DNA of 64,000 nucleotides. Origin: JAIRNF01 sp031551125 (GTDB lineage Bacteria > Bacteroidota > Bacteroidia > Bacteroidales > UBA932). The DNA lies in the NCBI GenBank assembly GCA_031551125.1, contig JAVBOB010000011.1, forward strand, positions 124,001 through 188,000, in the 5' to 3' direction. Under the pieces are notes generated by a model. That model made no database searches. It was not told the DNA's origin and worked only from the letters and a program-made list of their open reading frames with translations. Numbering within the stretch: position 1 is the stretch's first letter; each line of letters opens with the position of its first letter. Below, piece after piece: positions 1 to 6,777 of this stretch. Position numbers and translations under genes: made by a program.

Positions 1-185
1 TATTGTATAGAAACTTTGGAAATGAATGGGAAATAGAGGATTTTGCAAAAACAGAAAAACAAAAAAAGGTTTTGTTAGAATATCTTACTTACCTTTCAAC
101 TAAAGGAATTATTTTATTGAGTAATGATGGACGGTCTTTTAAAATATTAGATATACCATCAAATCATGAAGATTTAGACATATAA
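1..185 (+). CDS. C-terminal fragment of an unknown small protein (cut by window start)
   Basis: The frame is open from the first bases to a TAA at 183-185 and encodes about 60 residues. The only initiator inside the window is a TTG at position 3, so the gene very probably begins outside. The residues are acidic and aromatic with no motif I recognise. Its place just before a toxin-tail/immunity pair suggests the immunity protein of a preceding cassette. That is inference from context only. Confidence 0.4.
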   Translation, partial: LYRNFGNEWEIEDFAKTEKQKKVLLEYLTYLSTKGIILLSNDGRSFKILDIPSNHEDLDI

Positions 186-191
186 TTTCAC

Positions 192-515
192 TTGATACCC
201 CACGTTGAGCGGCAAATGTTTTGCCGTTCGAAACAACACTCTGAATTTGCAAAAGATGAAATACATATATTTAAGGCAATAGAAGCAGAAGGTAGCACAG
301 GAGCTTGGCTTAGAATTACTGATTCTGAATATAGAATGCTAAATAAACTAGCTAATGATTTAGGAGCAAGAGATGGGCTAAAGTATCCTAATATTATTGG
401 AGAACTTAAAATTGTTTCTGAGCTCCCATATTGTACATCATGTCAAGGAATAATTCAGCAATTCAATGAAATGTTCCCAAATGTAAAATTAATTTTAATT
501 GATGGAGTAAAATAA
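192..515 (+). CDS. Orphan deaminase-like toxin tail (polymorphic toxin C-terminus)
   Basis: The 107 codons hold the two zinc-binding motifs of the cytidine-deaminase-like fold. These are an HSE near residue 17 and, in the C-terminal third, LPYCTSCQGIIQQF (CxxC at the start of a helix), followed by the strand NVKLILI. This is the layout of deaminase toxins found at the C-terminus of polymorphic toxins, which act on nucleic acids. No secretion signal or N-terminal trafficking domain is present. The first ~15 codons are a translated piece of the 150 bp array element (204-239), so the start (TTG 192 or ATG 216) is a junction artefact and the piece is probably a displaced cassette. A candidate immunity gene follows after 10 bases. 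Confidence 0.65.
   Translation: MIPHVERQMFCRSKQHSEFAKDEIHIFKAIEAEGSTGAWLRITDSEYRMLNKLANDLGARDGLKYPNIIGELKIVSELPYCTSCQGIIQQFNEMFPNVKLILIDGVK
204..239 (+). repeat. Partial copy of the 150 bp array element
   Basis: This stretch matches the first ~36 bases of the complete elements at 3941 and 5640, including the hairpin CGGCAAATGTTTTGCCG. The match fades at about AACAACAC, where the deaminase coding sequence begins. The rest of the element is missing, so the toxin tail has replaced the remaining three hairpins. Confidence 0.8.
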
Positions 516-525
516 TTTAAGCACT

Positions 526-771
526 ATGAAGGAAAACAAAGAATTAGTATTTACTGTAATGGTAACTTCTCCTAATTTACTAGAAAGGGAAATACAGAGT
601 TATAATGATTTTTTCGAAACTAATTTCGAAATATTGGAAATTATTGATGATGAAGTTCCCCATTGTAAGTTAAGGGTCACAAAATATACAATAGCAAATG
701 TATTTGGACTAGGATATAGTCTAGCTCTTCTAGAAGAAAAGTTGCGAAAAAAAGGGGAAATAGATTGGTGA
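526..771 (+). CDS. Candidate immunity protein for the deaminase toxin
   Basis: This is an 81-residue soluble acidic protein beginning MKENKELVF at an ATG, 10 bases after the deaminase-like tail. I recognise no family. Size, AT-rich composition, spacing and orientation fit a cognate immunity protein, which in polymorphic toxin loci normally follows the toxin directly. It has no membrane segment, so if it is an immunity protein it would act in the cytoplasm by binding the deaminase. Function is inferred from position alone. Confidence 0.55.
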   Translation: MKENKELVFTVMVTSPNLLEREIQSYNDFFETNFEILEIIDDEVPHCKLRVTKYTIANVFGLGYSLALLEEKLRKKGEIDW

Positions 772-832
772 CTTTATTCAATCGTAAATATTTCGCAATA
801 AATCCATATAACGTTCTTTGAAATAACATTTT

Positions 833-3412
833 TTGAATTTCTGGAATAGCTTTACCATTCCGGAGGGTGCCACGTTCACCTTTAACCCGGCTGATAGCAC
901 CATTACCGTGAGTGGTGGCGGTACATTCTCGGTGGCTGAGCTGGCACGGGAACGCGGCTTGGAGGGCAATGCGGGCAAGTCTATTTTCCCCATTACCGTA
1001 ACCGATAAGGACGGCAACATCTACCGGATAGACGAAAAGCCCGGTACGGGCGGCGAAAATGGCACCCCCGAGCTGGTGGCCACCAAGCTGGGTACGCAGG
1101 GCAAGCCGATTCCGGATGGGGCAGTTAGCTATAAGGAGCTGGCAGCGGATAAGGCTATTGTAACCTTTGAAAAGGGTAGCGGGAAGTACGCCTTCGATAC
1201 GTGGCGAAAGGAGTACCTGACGGCTGACTTAATCCACAGCAAGTACGAGCAGCTGGGCGACGGCTATGTGCCGTTCAAGTTGCTGCCTCCCGGCAAGTCA
1301 GATGTGGTACAGGCTAGCATTAGCATTAAGGACAAGGACATTGACCCGAACAAGCTGCTGTTTAAGACACCGAAGGGAACGGAGTTCAGCTACAAATACG
1401 AAAATGATATTTACACCATCTCGTTGACAGGCGGGGAAGCCAACGATGGGCAGGAGGTGTACGCGCTATACCCCAACGGTAGCAGGTACTATAACTTGGG
1501 CAAGCTAATAGTGGTGAGTTACCCTGAACGAACCTACAAGGCGATCGTGGTGGCGGTGAATGGTAACACTGTTGATATGGAAACGATAAAGCGTACGCTG
1601 GACGAAGTATACAGTCCGGTGGGTATTACGTGGGTGCTAAGCGAGGATAAGGGCTTTAGTTACAATGTGGAAACGATAGCAACTGATGGTAGCGGTTTCC
1701 TACGCAGCTATACCCCCGAAATGCTGACGCTGAACAAGACATACAAGCAATATGTGACTGATGCTGGTAAGCAGCTGGCAGATGACGCGGTGTACATGTT
1801 TGCGCTCAAGAGCGGAGCAATGAAAGGTAAAAGCATGGCGGGCGATATGCCGCGCGGAGTTCAGTTTGGCTACCTGTTTACCGAAGGGGCAAGCACCAGC
1901 GAAGTAGCCCATACGGTGGCGCACGAGCTGGGGCACGGACGCCTGAAGCTGGAGCATACGTTTGATAGCGACTACAAGATAGCACAAGGGGTGACGGATA
2001 ACCTGATGGACTATGCGGGCGGTATGCACCTGGCCAAGTGGCAGTGGGACTTAATCAACGACCCAGGTGTGGTTATTCCGGGGTTTGATGGGGACGAGGA
2101 TACCATGCTTCCCGGTCTTATCTTTAAGGGCATTGAATTTTGGGACTTTGCGGAATACATGTACAAAGGATACTTCGTAAATATTTATTCGGTTAAGGCC
2201 AACCCTCCTAGCGAAAACGACGAGGTTGATGTGTACACTCTCAATCCACACTACAATGTGGATGTGGACGGGAAAGATATCCTTAGTTACTATTTGGCTG
2301 TTCGAACAGCAACTGGGCGTTTTGAGTACGTTGTAGGCCCCGAATCGTACCAAGCGTTTAAGGATAACGTATTCAACTACCGCTGGGCAGCTAACTGGAT
2401 GTACATGAACGGCACGCCAACCGAATCGCAAATTCGGGCGAGCTTAGGTATCCGGAGCGGCAACCTGGCCGAATACCTGAAGGGCCTTGCCGGCATGTGG
2501 GGCGATGCCCTCTCCAGCCCAGATTGGTGGGTTGGCACCGCATTCATCTACGCCGCCCCGCAGGCCAAGTACGGCAAGCTCACCGCAGGTGCTCAAACCC
2601 TGATGAGCAACCTGCGGGTAGCCGCCGAGAAGGGCTGGTACTCGGCCTTTAGCCGCTTTGCCAAAGCTGGGTACAAGCTGAACCTGGTTGGCGAAAATGT
2701 CGTAATACGTGCTGAACAGGGGTTGGAGATAGCTCGTTTTAATAGTAATGGTTATCTTAGACCAATAAAATACTTAACCGCTGAGCCAGACCTCAAAGTA
2801 TATAAACTAGTGAATGAGTTTGATGAGGTTGGCTACATAAACTTGTCTGGGAAGGAGGCGACAGGCCGGTTGGAATTATGGAAGGAGGTCAATGGAAATT
2901 ATGGCTGGAGGATTCTTCAAAATGAGAGAGGACTATCAAATATACTAGAAAAATACAGGGTTAAGATATTTGACAAAGTAAAGGTAATAGCAAAAGACGA
3001 ATCGTTACCTTCCAAGATTAAAGAAAGTTTTCTTGATAGCTATTATTATACGGCTGAAAATGTAGAGTCAATCACTGTATTCAGAAGGTTTGGGGGAAGT
3101 GGACAAGACCAAGCAAAACTCTTTGGATCATATACTTCAACTGAAACGGTTTTAAGTCGTGATGAACTAGCCATTTTAAAGAAATGGAGCAACATGCAAT
3201 TTGAAGCAGAAATTGTCGTAGAAAAAGGAGCCAAATTGAATTTGGGAAAAATAGCCCCAAAAGCAGGTTATTCTGGTGGAGCTGACCAAGTTCTTTTACC
3301 TTTAACATTTCCTGAATATTGGGTTAAAGTAGTAAAAGATTTAAAGACAGGCAAGGTATATAACCTTGACGAATTTAAAAAAGCATTTCCAGATATAATT
3401 TATAACAAATAA
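833..3412 (+). CDS. Long polymorphic-toxin fragment: zinc metallopeptidase region plus TNT/ART-like C-terminal toxin
   Basis: The 859 codons start with a TTG inside what looks like the middle of a larger protein (FTIPEGATFTFNPADSTITV). There is no signal peptide, so it is either 5'-truncated or a long displaced cassette. Residues 364-375 read HELGHGRLKLEH, a zinc-peptidase HExxH with a distal His, followed by NLMDY, which resembles a Met-turn. Around 405-420 lies the DLINDPGVVIPGFDGDED stretch that is repeated at the start of the 4090 cassette. From about residue 620 base composition turns visibly AT-rich. The last ~115 residues carry FRRFGG, GSYTSTE and LGKIAPKAG...GGADQVLLP, resembling the Arg / ST / Gln pattern of TNT-type NAD glycohydrolases and ADP-ribosyltransferases. 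The enzymatic call is tentative. A candidate immunity gene follows after 3 bases. Confidence 0.7.
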   Translation: MNFWNSFTIPEGATFTFNPADSTITVSGGGTFSVAELARERGLEGNAGKSIFPITVTDKDGNIYRIDEKPGTGGENGTPELVATKLGTQGKPIPDGAVSYKELAADKAIVTFEKGSGKYAFDTWRKEYLTADLIHSKYEQLGDGYVPFKLLPPGKSDVVQASISIKDKDIDPNKLLFKTPKGTEFSYKYENDIYTISLTGGEANDGQEVYALYPNGSRYYNLGKLIVVSYPERTYKAIVVAVNGNTVDMETIKRTLDEVYSPVGITWVLSEDKGFSYNVETIATDGSGFLRSYTPEMLTLNKTYKQYVTDAGKQLADDAVYMFALKSGAMKGKSMAGDMPRGVQFGYLFTEGASTSEVAHTVAHELGHGRLKLEHTFDSDYKIAQGVTDNLMDYAGGMHLAKWQWDLINDPGVVIPGFDGDEDTMLPGLIFKGIEFWDFAEYMYKGYFVNIYSVKANPPSENDEVDVYTLNPHYNVDVDGKDILSYYLAVRTATGRFEYVVGPESYQAFKDNVFNYRWAANWMYMNGTPTESQIRASLGIRSGNLAEYLKGLAGMWGDALSSPDWWVGTAFIYAAPQAKYGKLTAGAQTLMSNLRVAAEKGWYSAFSRFAKAGYKLNLVGENVVIRAEQGLEIARFNSNGYLRPIKYLTAEPDLKVYKLVNEFDEVGYINLSGKEATGRLELWKEVNGNYGWRILQNERGLSNILEKYRVKIFDKVKVIAKDESLPSKIKESFLDSYYYTAENVESITVFRRFGGSGQDQAKLFGSYTSTETVLSRDELAILKKWSNMQFEAEIVVEKGAKLNLGKIAPKAGYSGGADQVLLPLTFPEYWVKVVKDLKTGKVYNLDEFKKAFPDIIYNK

Positions 3413-3415
3413 GCC

Positions 3416-3676
3416 ATGGAAACTACAGAAGAATTTAGCAAATTGATAGAGCAAAATCTATTAGATGTAATATGCTTACTTGAAGATGTGTTAAAGCATA
3501 ATCCGTATGTTGAACTTGAAAAATCAGTGAAAATAGTCAAACAGAGGAATTACAACCAATATGCGGTTATAAAAAGTAAAGTAGGAGATACTTTAATGAG
3601 GATTTACAATACTAGGTTTGAAAAACAGGAAGAAATCGCAAGAAAACTAAATGATATATATATATTATTGACATAA
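3416..3676 (+). CDS. Candidate immunity protein for the TNT/ART-like toxin
   Basis: This 86-residue, mainly helical, soluble protein begins METTEEFSKL, 3 bases downstream of the long toxin fragment, in the same orientation and equally AT-rich. I recognise no family. The tight spacing suggests translational coupling with the toxin, as expected for an immunity protein. The first hairpin element of the array begins about 70 bases after its stop. Confidence 0.55.
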   Translation: METTEEFSKLIEQNLLDVICLLEDVLKHNPYVELEKSVKIVKQRNYNQYAVIKSKVGDTLMRIYNTRFEKQEEIARKLNDIYILLT

Positions 3677-3745
3677 TTACAAAACAAACAGCAGCACATG
3701 GGGGTGACAAATGCTTTGTCCCCGCTAAGCGGAATGTAGCGACAA

Positions 3746-3894
3746 GTTGAGCGACAAATGTTTTGCCGTTCGGAACACCACACAATTTGTAATTGTGTAA
3801 AATTAGAGAACGTTCTTTGAATTTATTATAGTGCAATCCGAATTACAAATTCGGGTATATTCCAAGCGGCATTGCAAATGCCGCTTAGCGGGGG
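3746..3894 (+). repeat. 150 bp four-hairpin array element, copy A
   Basis: The element consists of four consecutive dyads: CGACAAATGTTTTGCCG (one arm mutated in this copy), ACACAATTTGTAATTGTGT, CCGAATTACAAATTCGG and GCGGCATTGCAAATGCCGC. A conserved linker AGAGAACGTTCTTTGAA lies between the second and third. The outer ends are themselves inverted: CCCCCGYTRAGCGGC in the better copies against GCCGCTTAGCGGGGG. Just upstream, at 3719-3735, there is another stray end (CCCCGCTAAGCGGAAT). The element follows the immunity gene at 3416. Confidence 0.85.
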
Positions 3895-3940
3895 TAATGG
3901 CTTTGCTAGCTGTGGAGCAGGTAAAAAAGTAGTTCCCCCC

Positions 3941-4090
3941 GTTGAGCGGCAAATGTTTTGCCGTTCGTAACAATACACAATTTGTAATTGTGTAAAATTA
4001 GAGAACGTTCTTTGAATTTATTATAGTGCAATCCGAATTACAAATTCGGATATATTCCAAGCGGCATTGCAAATGCCGCTTAGCGGGGGG
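3941..4090 (+). repeat. 150 bp four-hairpin array element, copy B
   Basis: This copy is nearly identical to A and lies 46 bases downstream of it in the same orientation. Its right end GCTTAGCGGGGG abuts directly the GAC codon with which the next toxin cassette's homology to the long gene begins (4090). Two copies in tandem suggest that a cassette was lost from between them, or that the element duplicated. Confidence 0.88.
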
Positions 4091-4113
4091 ACTTAATCAA
4101 CGACCCGGCGGTA

Positions 4114-5460
4114 GTGATTGCGGGATTTGATGAGGATGAGGAGAGCAGTTATATGCTGACCTGTACTGCTCCAAAACCCACGTGGGTGGGGTATAAGGAA
4201 GGCGAGGCTACTTTTACTTTTGGAGAGCGATTATCTGCCAATGAGTTGTACCAAAGAGATAAAAACGCGCTTCATCCAACTTGTTATCAAACATGGTATT
4301 GGTCGGAGTCGAAGAAGCAGTGGCTATTACCAAGAGTGTGTAAAAAAGATCCCCTGAATCTTAATGAACGAGGGGAGTTGATTGAAGTTAACTTGTCTCC
4401 TCTTGGAGCGATAAGTTATGTTGTTAGCGAAAAGTTGGATGAGTCAAAGTTTTACTCATTAAGCGCGCTAAGCCAAGAACTAGCTGAAGAAGAGCGTTAT
4501 CAGTTTGCTTTTCTTCGGATATTCTACCCTGATGAATTTATTGTGGATAACAGTAAACATTATGTGGATAGGGAGTTTGCTCAGGTTCAGAAGGACGTTC
4601 ATTATTACTTTACCAACCTTGCAGCAGTAGGTATGTCTTCGCACTCTGAAGCAAGCGTACAGGCAACAAAAGAAATCCATCAAATTGTGGCCACAGCCCT
4701 CTTTTCCAATAGTAAAGATACCGTTGGCTATGCAATTGATTTGATAAAAAAGCGCAACAGCTTCTTTGGCAAAGTTAATATGGCGGATTTGGCATTGCTT
4801 GTCATTCCTGTTTCAGCAGCAGAACAAGGGCTGCTGAAAACGGTAGGAAGTAAAATTGCTCAAAAATCGTTTAGGTTTGAAAGTTATCTTTATAGCCGAA
4901 TCCGAATCTCCATGCCGAAAATTACTTTTGGAAAGATTAGTAAAGTGGGAGATGATTTCTTTAATGGTGTTGTAAATGCGTCCAAATATATTAATGAAGG
5001 TAAATTTGCTGAAGGTATTACCAAAATTGATCTGATGGGAGGCAAGGTTTCGCAACTTGGTGGTGAGTTTGTGAATATTGATAAAATGGCAACAAAAGGA
5101 ATAAATGGAGATGTAACCCAGTTGAATAAGTTTATTAAGCCCAATTCAATAGATGAGATTGTGTGTAGTAATCCTCAAGCAGAATTCTTAAATGAATGTA
5201 GTAAAGTAATGAAACCTGGAGGAAAAATTTACATTAATGGGACAGAAAAAAACACATTTTTTAATACAATAAATGCAGATAAAGCAAACTCTTTGGGATT
5301 TAGAATTATTGAAGAAATGCGACCTTTGAATTCAAGATTTTCTTCCTTGGAATTTTATTTTACAGATGGGATAAAGAAAATATACAGCACATTTCAACAC
5401 ACGATTTTCTCATTGAAACATTGGATTTTAATGGACTCTATCAATATTGGAACTGGATAA
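4114..5460 (+). CDS. Orphan toxin cassette with methyltransferase-like C-terminus
   Basis: Homology to the long toxin fragment starts at 4090 (DLINDPAVVIAGFDEDEE versus DLINDPGVVIPGFDGDED). An in-frame TAG lies at 4081 in the repeat, and the first possible initiator is GTG 4114. With no leader or signal, this is a displaced C-terminal cassette of about 450 codons. The middle part is unrecognised. A short hydrophobic stretch, ADLALLVIPVSAAEQG, lies about halfway. The last ~140 residues (IDLMGG..., SIDEIVCSNPQAEF..., VMKPGGKIYINGT, GFRIIEE) have the strand-helix order of a class I SAM methyltransferase fold, a domain seen at the ends of some polymorphic toxins. Whether it binds SAM is unknown. 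Confidence 0.6.
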   Translation: MIAGFDEDEESSYMLTCTAPKPTWVGYKEGEATFTFGERLSANELYQRDKNALHPTCYQTWYWSESKKQWLLPRVCKKDPLNLNERGELIEVNLSPLGAISYVVSEKLDESKFYSLSALSQELAEEERYQFAFLRIFYPDEFIVDNSKHYVDREFAQVQKDVHYYFTNLAAVGMSSHSEASVQATKEIHQIVATALFSNSKDTVGYAIDLIKKRNSFFGKVNMADLALLVIPVSAAEQGLLKTVGSKIAQKSFRFESYLYSRIRISMPKITFGKISKVGDDFFNGVVNASKYINEGKFAEGITKIDLMGGKVSQLGGEFVNIDKMATKGINGDVTQLNKFIKPNSIDEIVCSNPQAEFLNECSKVMKPGGKIYINGTEKNTFFNTINADKANSLGFRIIEEMRPLNSRFSSLEFYFTDGIKKIYSTFQHTIFSLKHWILMDSINIGTG

Positions 5461-5603
5461 TAGAGGCGACAAATTTTTCCTTGTTAGTACATGACAACTT
5501 TAAGATACAAACTAGTCCACATAGGAGAGAATTTATTAACTCTGATTTTTTTACAGTAATTAATTATAAGTTATTGTTCGAATCGATAAAGAATGTAGAA
5601 TAA
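5421..5603 (+). CDS. Possible immunity protein or remnant overlapping the MTase-like toxin end
   Basis: The frame opens 40 bases before the toxin stop (TTG 5421) and runs to 5603. It encodes a protein-like, aromatic-rich 60-mer (DFNGLYQYWNWIIEATNFSLLVHDNF...). The same frame is open further upstream inside the toxin end without an obvious start. It may be a truncated immunity gene, or the sequence may carry a frameshift joining it to the toxin. Weak evidence. Confidence 0.35.
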   Translation: MDFNGLYQYWNWIIEATNFSLLVHDNFKIQTSPHRREFINSDFFTVINYKLLFESIKNVE

Positions 5604-5639
5604 ATAGTGTTACCCGTGTTCGGCTTAGATTTTTCCCAC

Positions 5640-5789
5640 GTTGAGCGGCAAATGTTTTGCCGCTCGGAACAACACGCAATTTGTAATTGTGTAAAATTAG
5701 AGAACGTTCTTTGAATTTATTATAGTGCAATCCGAATTACAAATTCGGATATATTCCAAGCGGCATTGCAAATGCCGCTTAGCGGGGGG
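5640..5789 (+). repeat. 150 bp four-hairpin array element, copy C
   Basis: This is the third complete copy, almost identical to copy B over its whole length, including the loop and linker sequences. It sits between the methyltransferase-like cassette and the next toxin remnant. Again the coding remnant (GGA AAG ATA ...) begins directly at the GCTTAGCGGGGG end. Confidence 0.88.
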
Positions 5790-5835
5790 AAAGATAGCAG
5801 AATATAACAAAGAAAGTGATGAAAATACAGAGTAA
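5788..5835 (+). pseudogene. Last 15 codons of an otherwise deleted toxin
   Basis: Directly after copy C, one frame reads GKIAEYNKESDENTE and stops with TAA at 5833. The immunity candidate at 5851 follows after 15 bases, the spacing seen between the other toxins and their partners. The natural reading is that deletion or recombination removed the whole toxin except its C-terminal tip and left the immunity gene. This is an inference from layout. Confidence 0.45.
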
Positions 5836-5850
5836 TTATTTTATTAAGTC

Positions 5851-6423
5851 ATGAATAAATATAAAAATAGCAATCAGATAATACTACTAATGGTAGGAGT
5901 ATTATTGGCTTTCATGGGGTTTCTAATTGGTAAAGGTTTTGCAAAAATAGAAAGTGAAACTCTTTCCATTGCGACTAGTTCGGTTTTATTTTTTCTATCA
6001 GGTTTGTTATTTTTTATTTTTTTTAAACGAAGAGACGAAAAAGCAACATTTGCAATTGTCCTGTTACTTTTGGTTTTGTTTTGGTACTTTGTAGCTCAAG
6101 TGCAATTTAATAAGTCATTTAATAAGTCATTAAGTGTAGAGGGGGGAGAAATAACTACTGCTAAAGTTTGTAAAGTTACAGTATCATTAAGAACTGGAGT
6201 TTCTATTTCTTACGAATTTATAGGTAATGGCACAGAAAGAATAGGTAATAATACTTTTTGGCCTGATAAAGGGAATAAAGAATTGGAATCTAATGACACG
6301 ATATTAATTCTATATTCTATAGATAATCCTAAAATGAATCGTATCTATGATTTATTCCCAAGTAAAGAAAAAATAGAAAAATATAAAGATGGCGTTTACA
6401 TTAACCCAAAGAAAATAAAATGA
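5851..6423 (+). CDS. Membrane protein, candidate orphan immunity protein
   Basis: The protein has 190 residues with three predicted membrane segments near residues 9-28, 42-60 and 66-83. A soluble C-terminal domain follows (...AKVCKVTVSLRTGVSISYEFIGNG..., YSIDNPKMNRIYDLFPS). The layout resembles small Bacteroidota inner-membrane proteins of the DUF3592 kind, but I cannot assign a family with confidence. It follows a toxin remnant in the array, so an immunity role at the membrane is plausible. Its stop overlaps the ATG of a tiny downstream frame (ATGA). Confidence 0.6.
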   Translation: MNKYKNSNQIILLMVGVLLAFMGFLIGKGFAKIESETLSIATSSVLFFLSGLLFFIFFKRRDEKATFAIVLLLLVLFWYFVAQVQFNKSFNKSLSVEGGEITTAKVCKVTVSLRTGVSISYEFIGNGTERIGNNTFWPDKGNKELESNDTILILYSIDNPKMNRIYDLFPSKEKIEKYKDGVYINPKKIK

Positions 6424-6560
6424 AAATAGTGAGGATATGCAAATTGTCTCCTGCTATATTATTGAACATTCAGAGTATTCTTGTTTGGGTTGGTAAAATT
6501 TATAAAGCCTGCGGTTGGCAAAAATTGAAAGAACTGGATGAAAATAGTATTTGCATATGA
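6420..6560 (+). CDS. Small 46-residue frame overlapping the previous stop
   Basis: The ATG at 6420 overlaps the TGA of the membrane protein (ATGA), a typical translational-coupling arrangement. The product (MKIVRICKLSPAILLNIQ...) is basic with one hydrophobic stretch and ends LKELDENSICI. No family is recognised. It may be a real small gene or the degraded start of a larger one. Confidence 0.3.
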   Translation: MKIVRICKLSPAILLNIQSILVWVGKIYKACGWQKLKELDENSICI

Positions 6561-6777
6561 CACAAAATAACACTTTATGAGGTGGCGTGCGATATCGAAA
6601 AACTCATTGAAAAGATGGAAGATCGTATAACCAAATATATAACCAACTTTGCGCTGGCCTGTTATATTGAAGCAAAGTCAAGCTACTTCTTAATTGAAGA
6701 CCACTACGTGATATATATGTTCAGCACCTTACCTTGTACAGAGAAATGTGCAAAAATGAAAACAGTAATAACGTAAT
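6561..6777. other. Junction region without a convincing gene
   Basis: A GTG-started frame at 6582-6776 (64 codons) ends one base before the PKD lipoprotein start, but its product has no recognisable features and no good initiation context. The region marks the change from the AT-rich toxin array to the more GC-rich 6778-9891 pair. Confidence 0.4.

Noticed and set aside
3941..5789. Integron attC sites
   Set aside because: GTTGAGC fits the GTTRRRY core, but it stands at the wrong end, no RYYYAAC partner is present, and no integron integrase is in the window.
3700..5800. CRISPR array
   Set aside because: The repeat unit is 150 bp with only three widely spaced copies separated by coding cassettes, and there are no cas genes.
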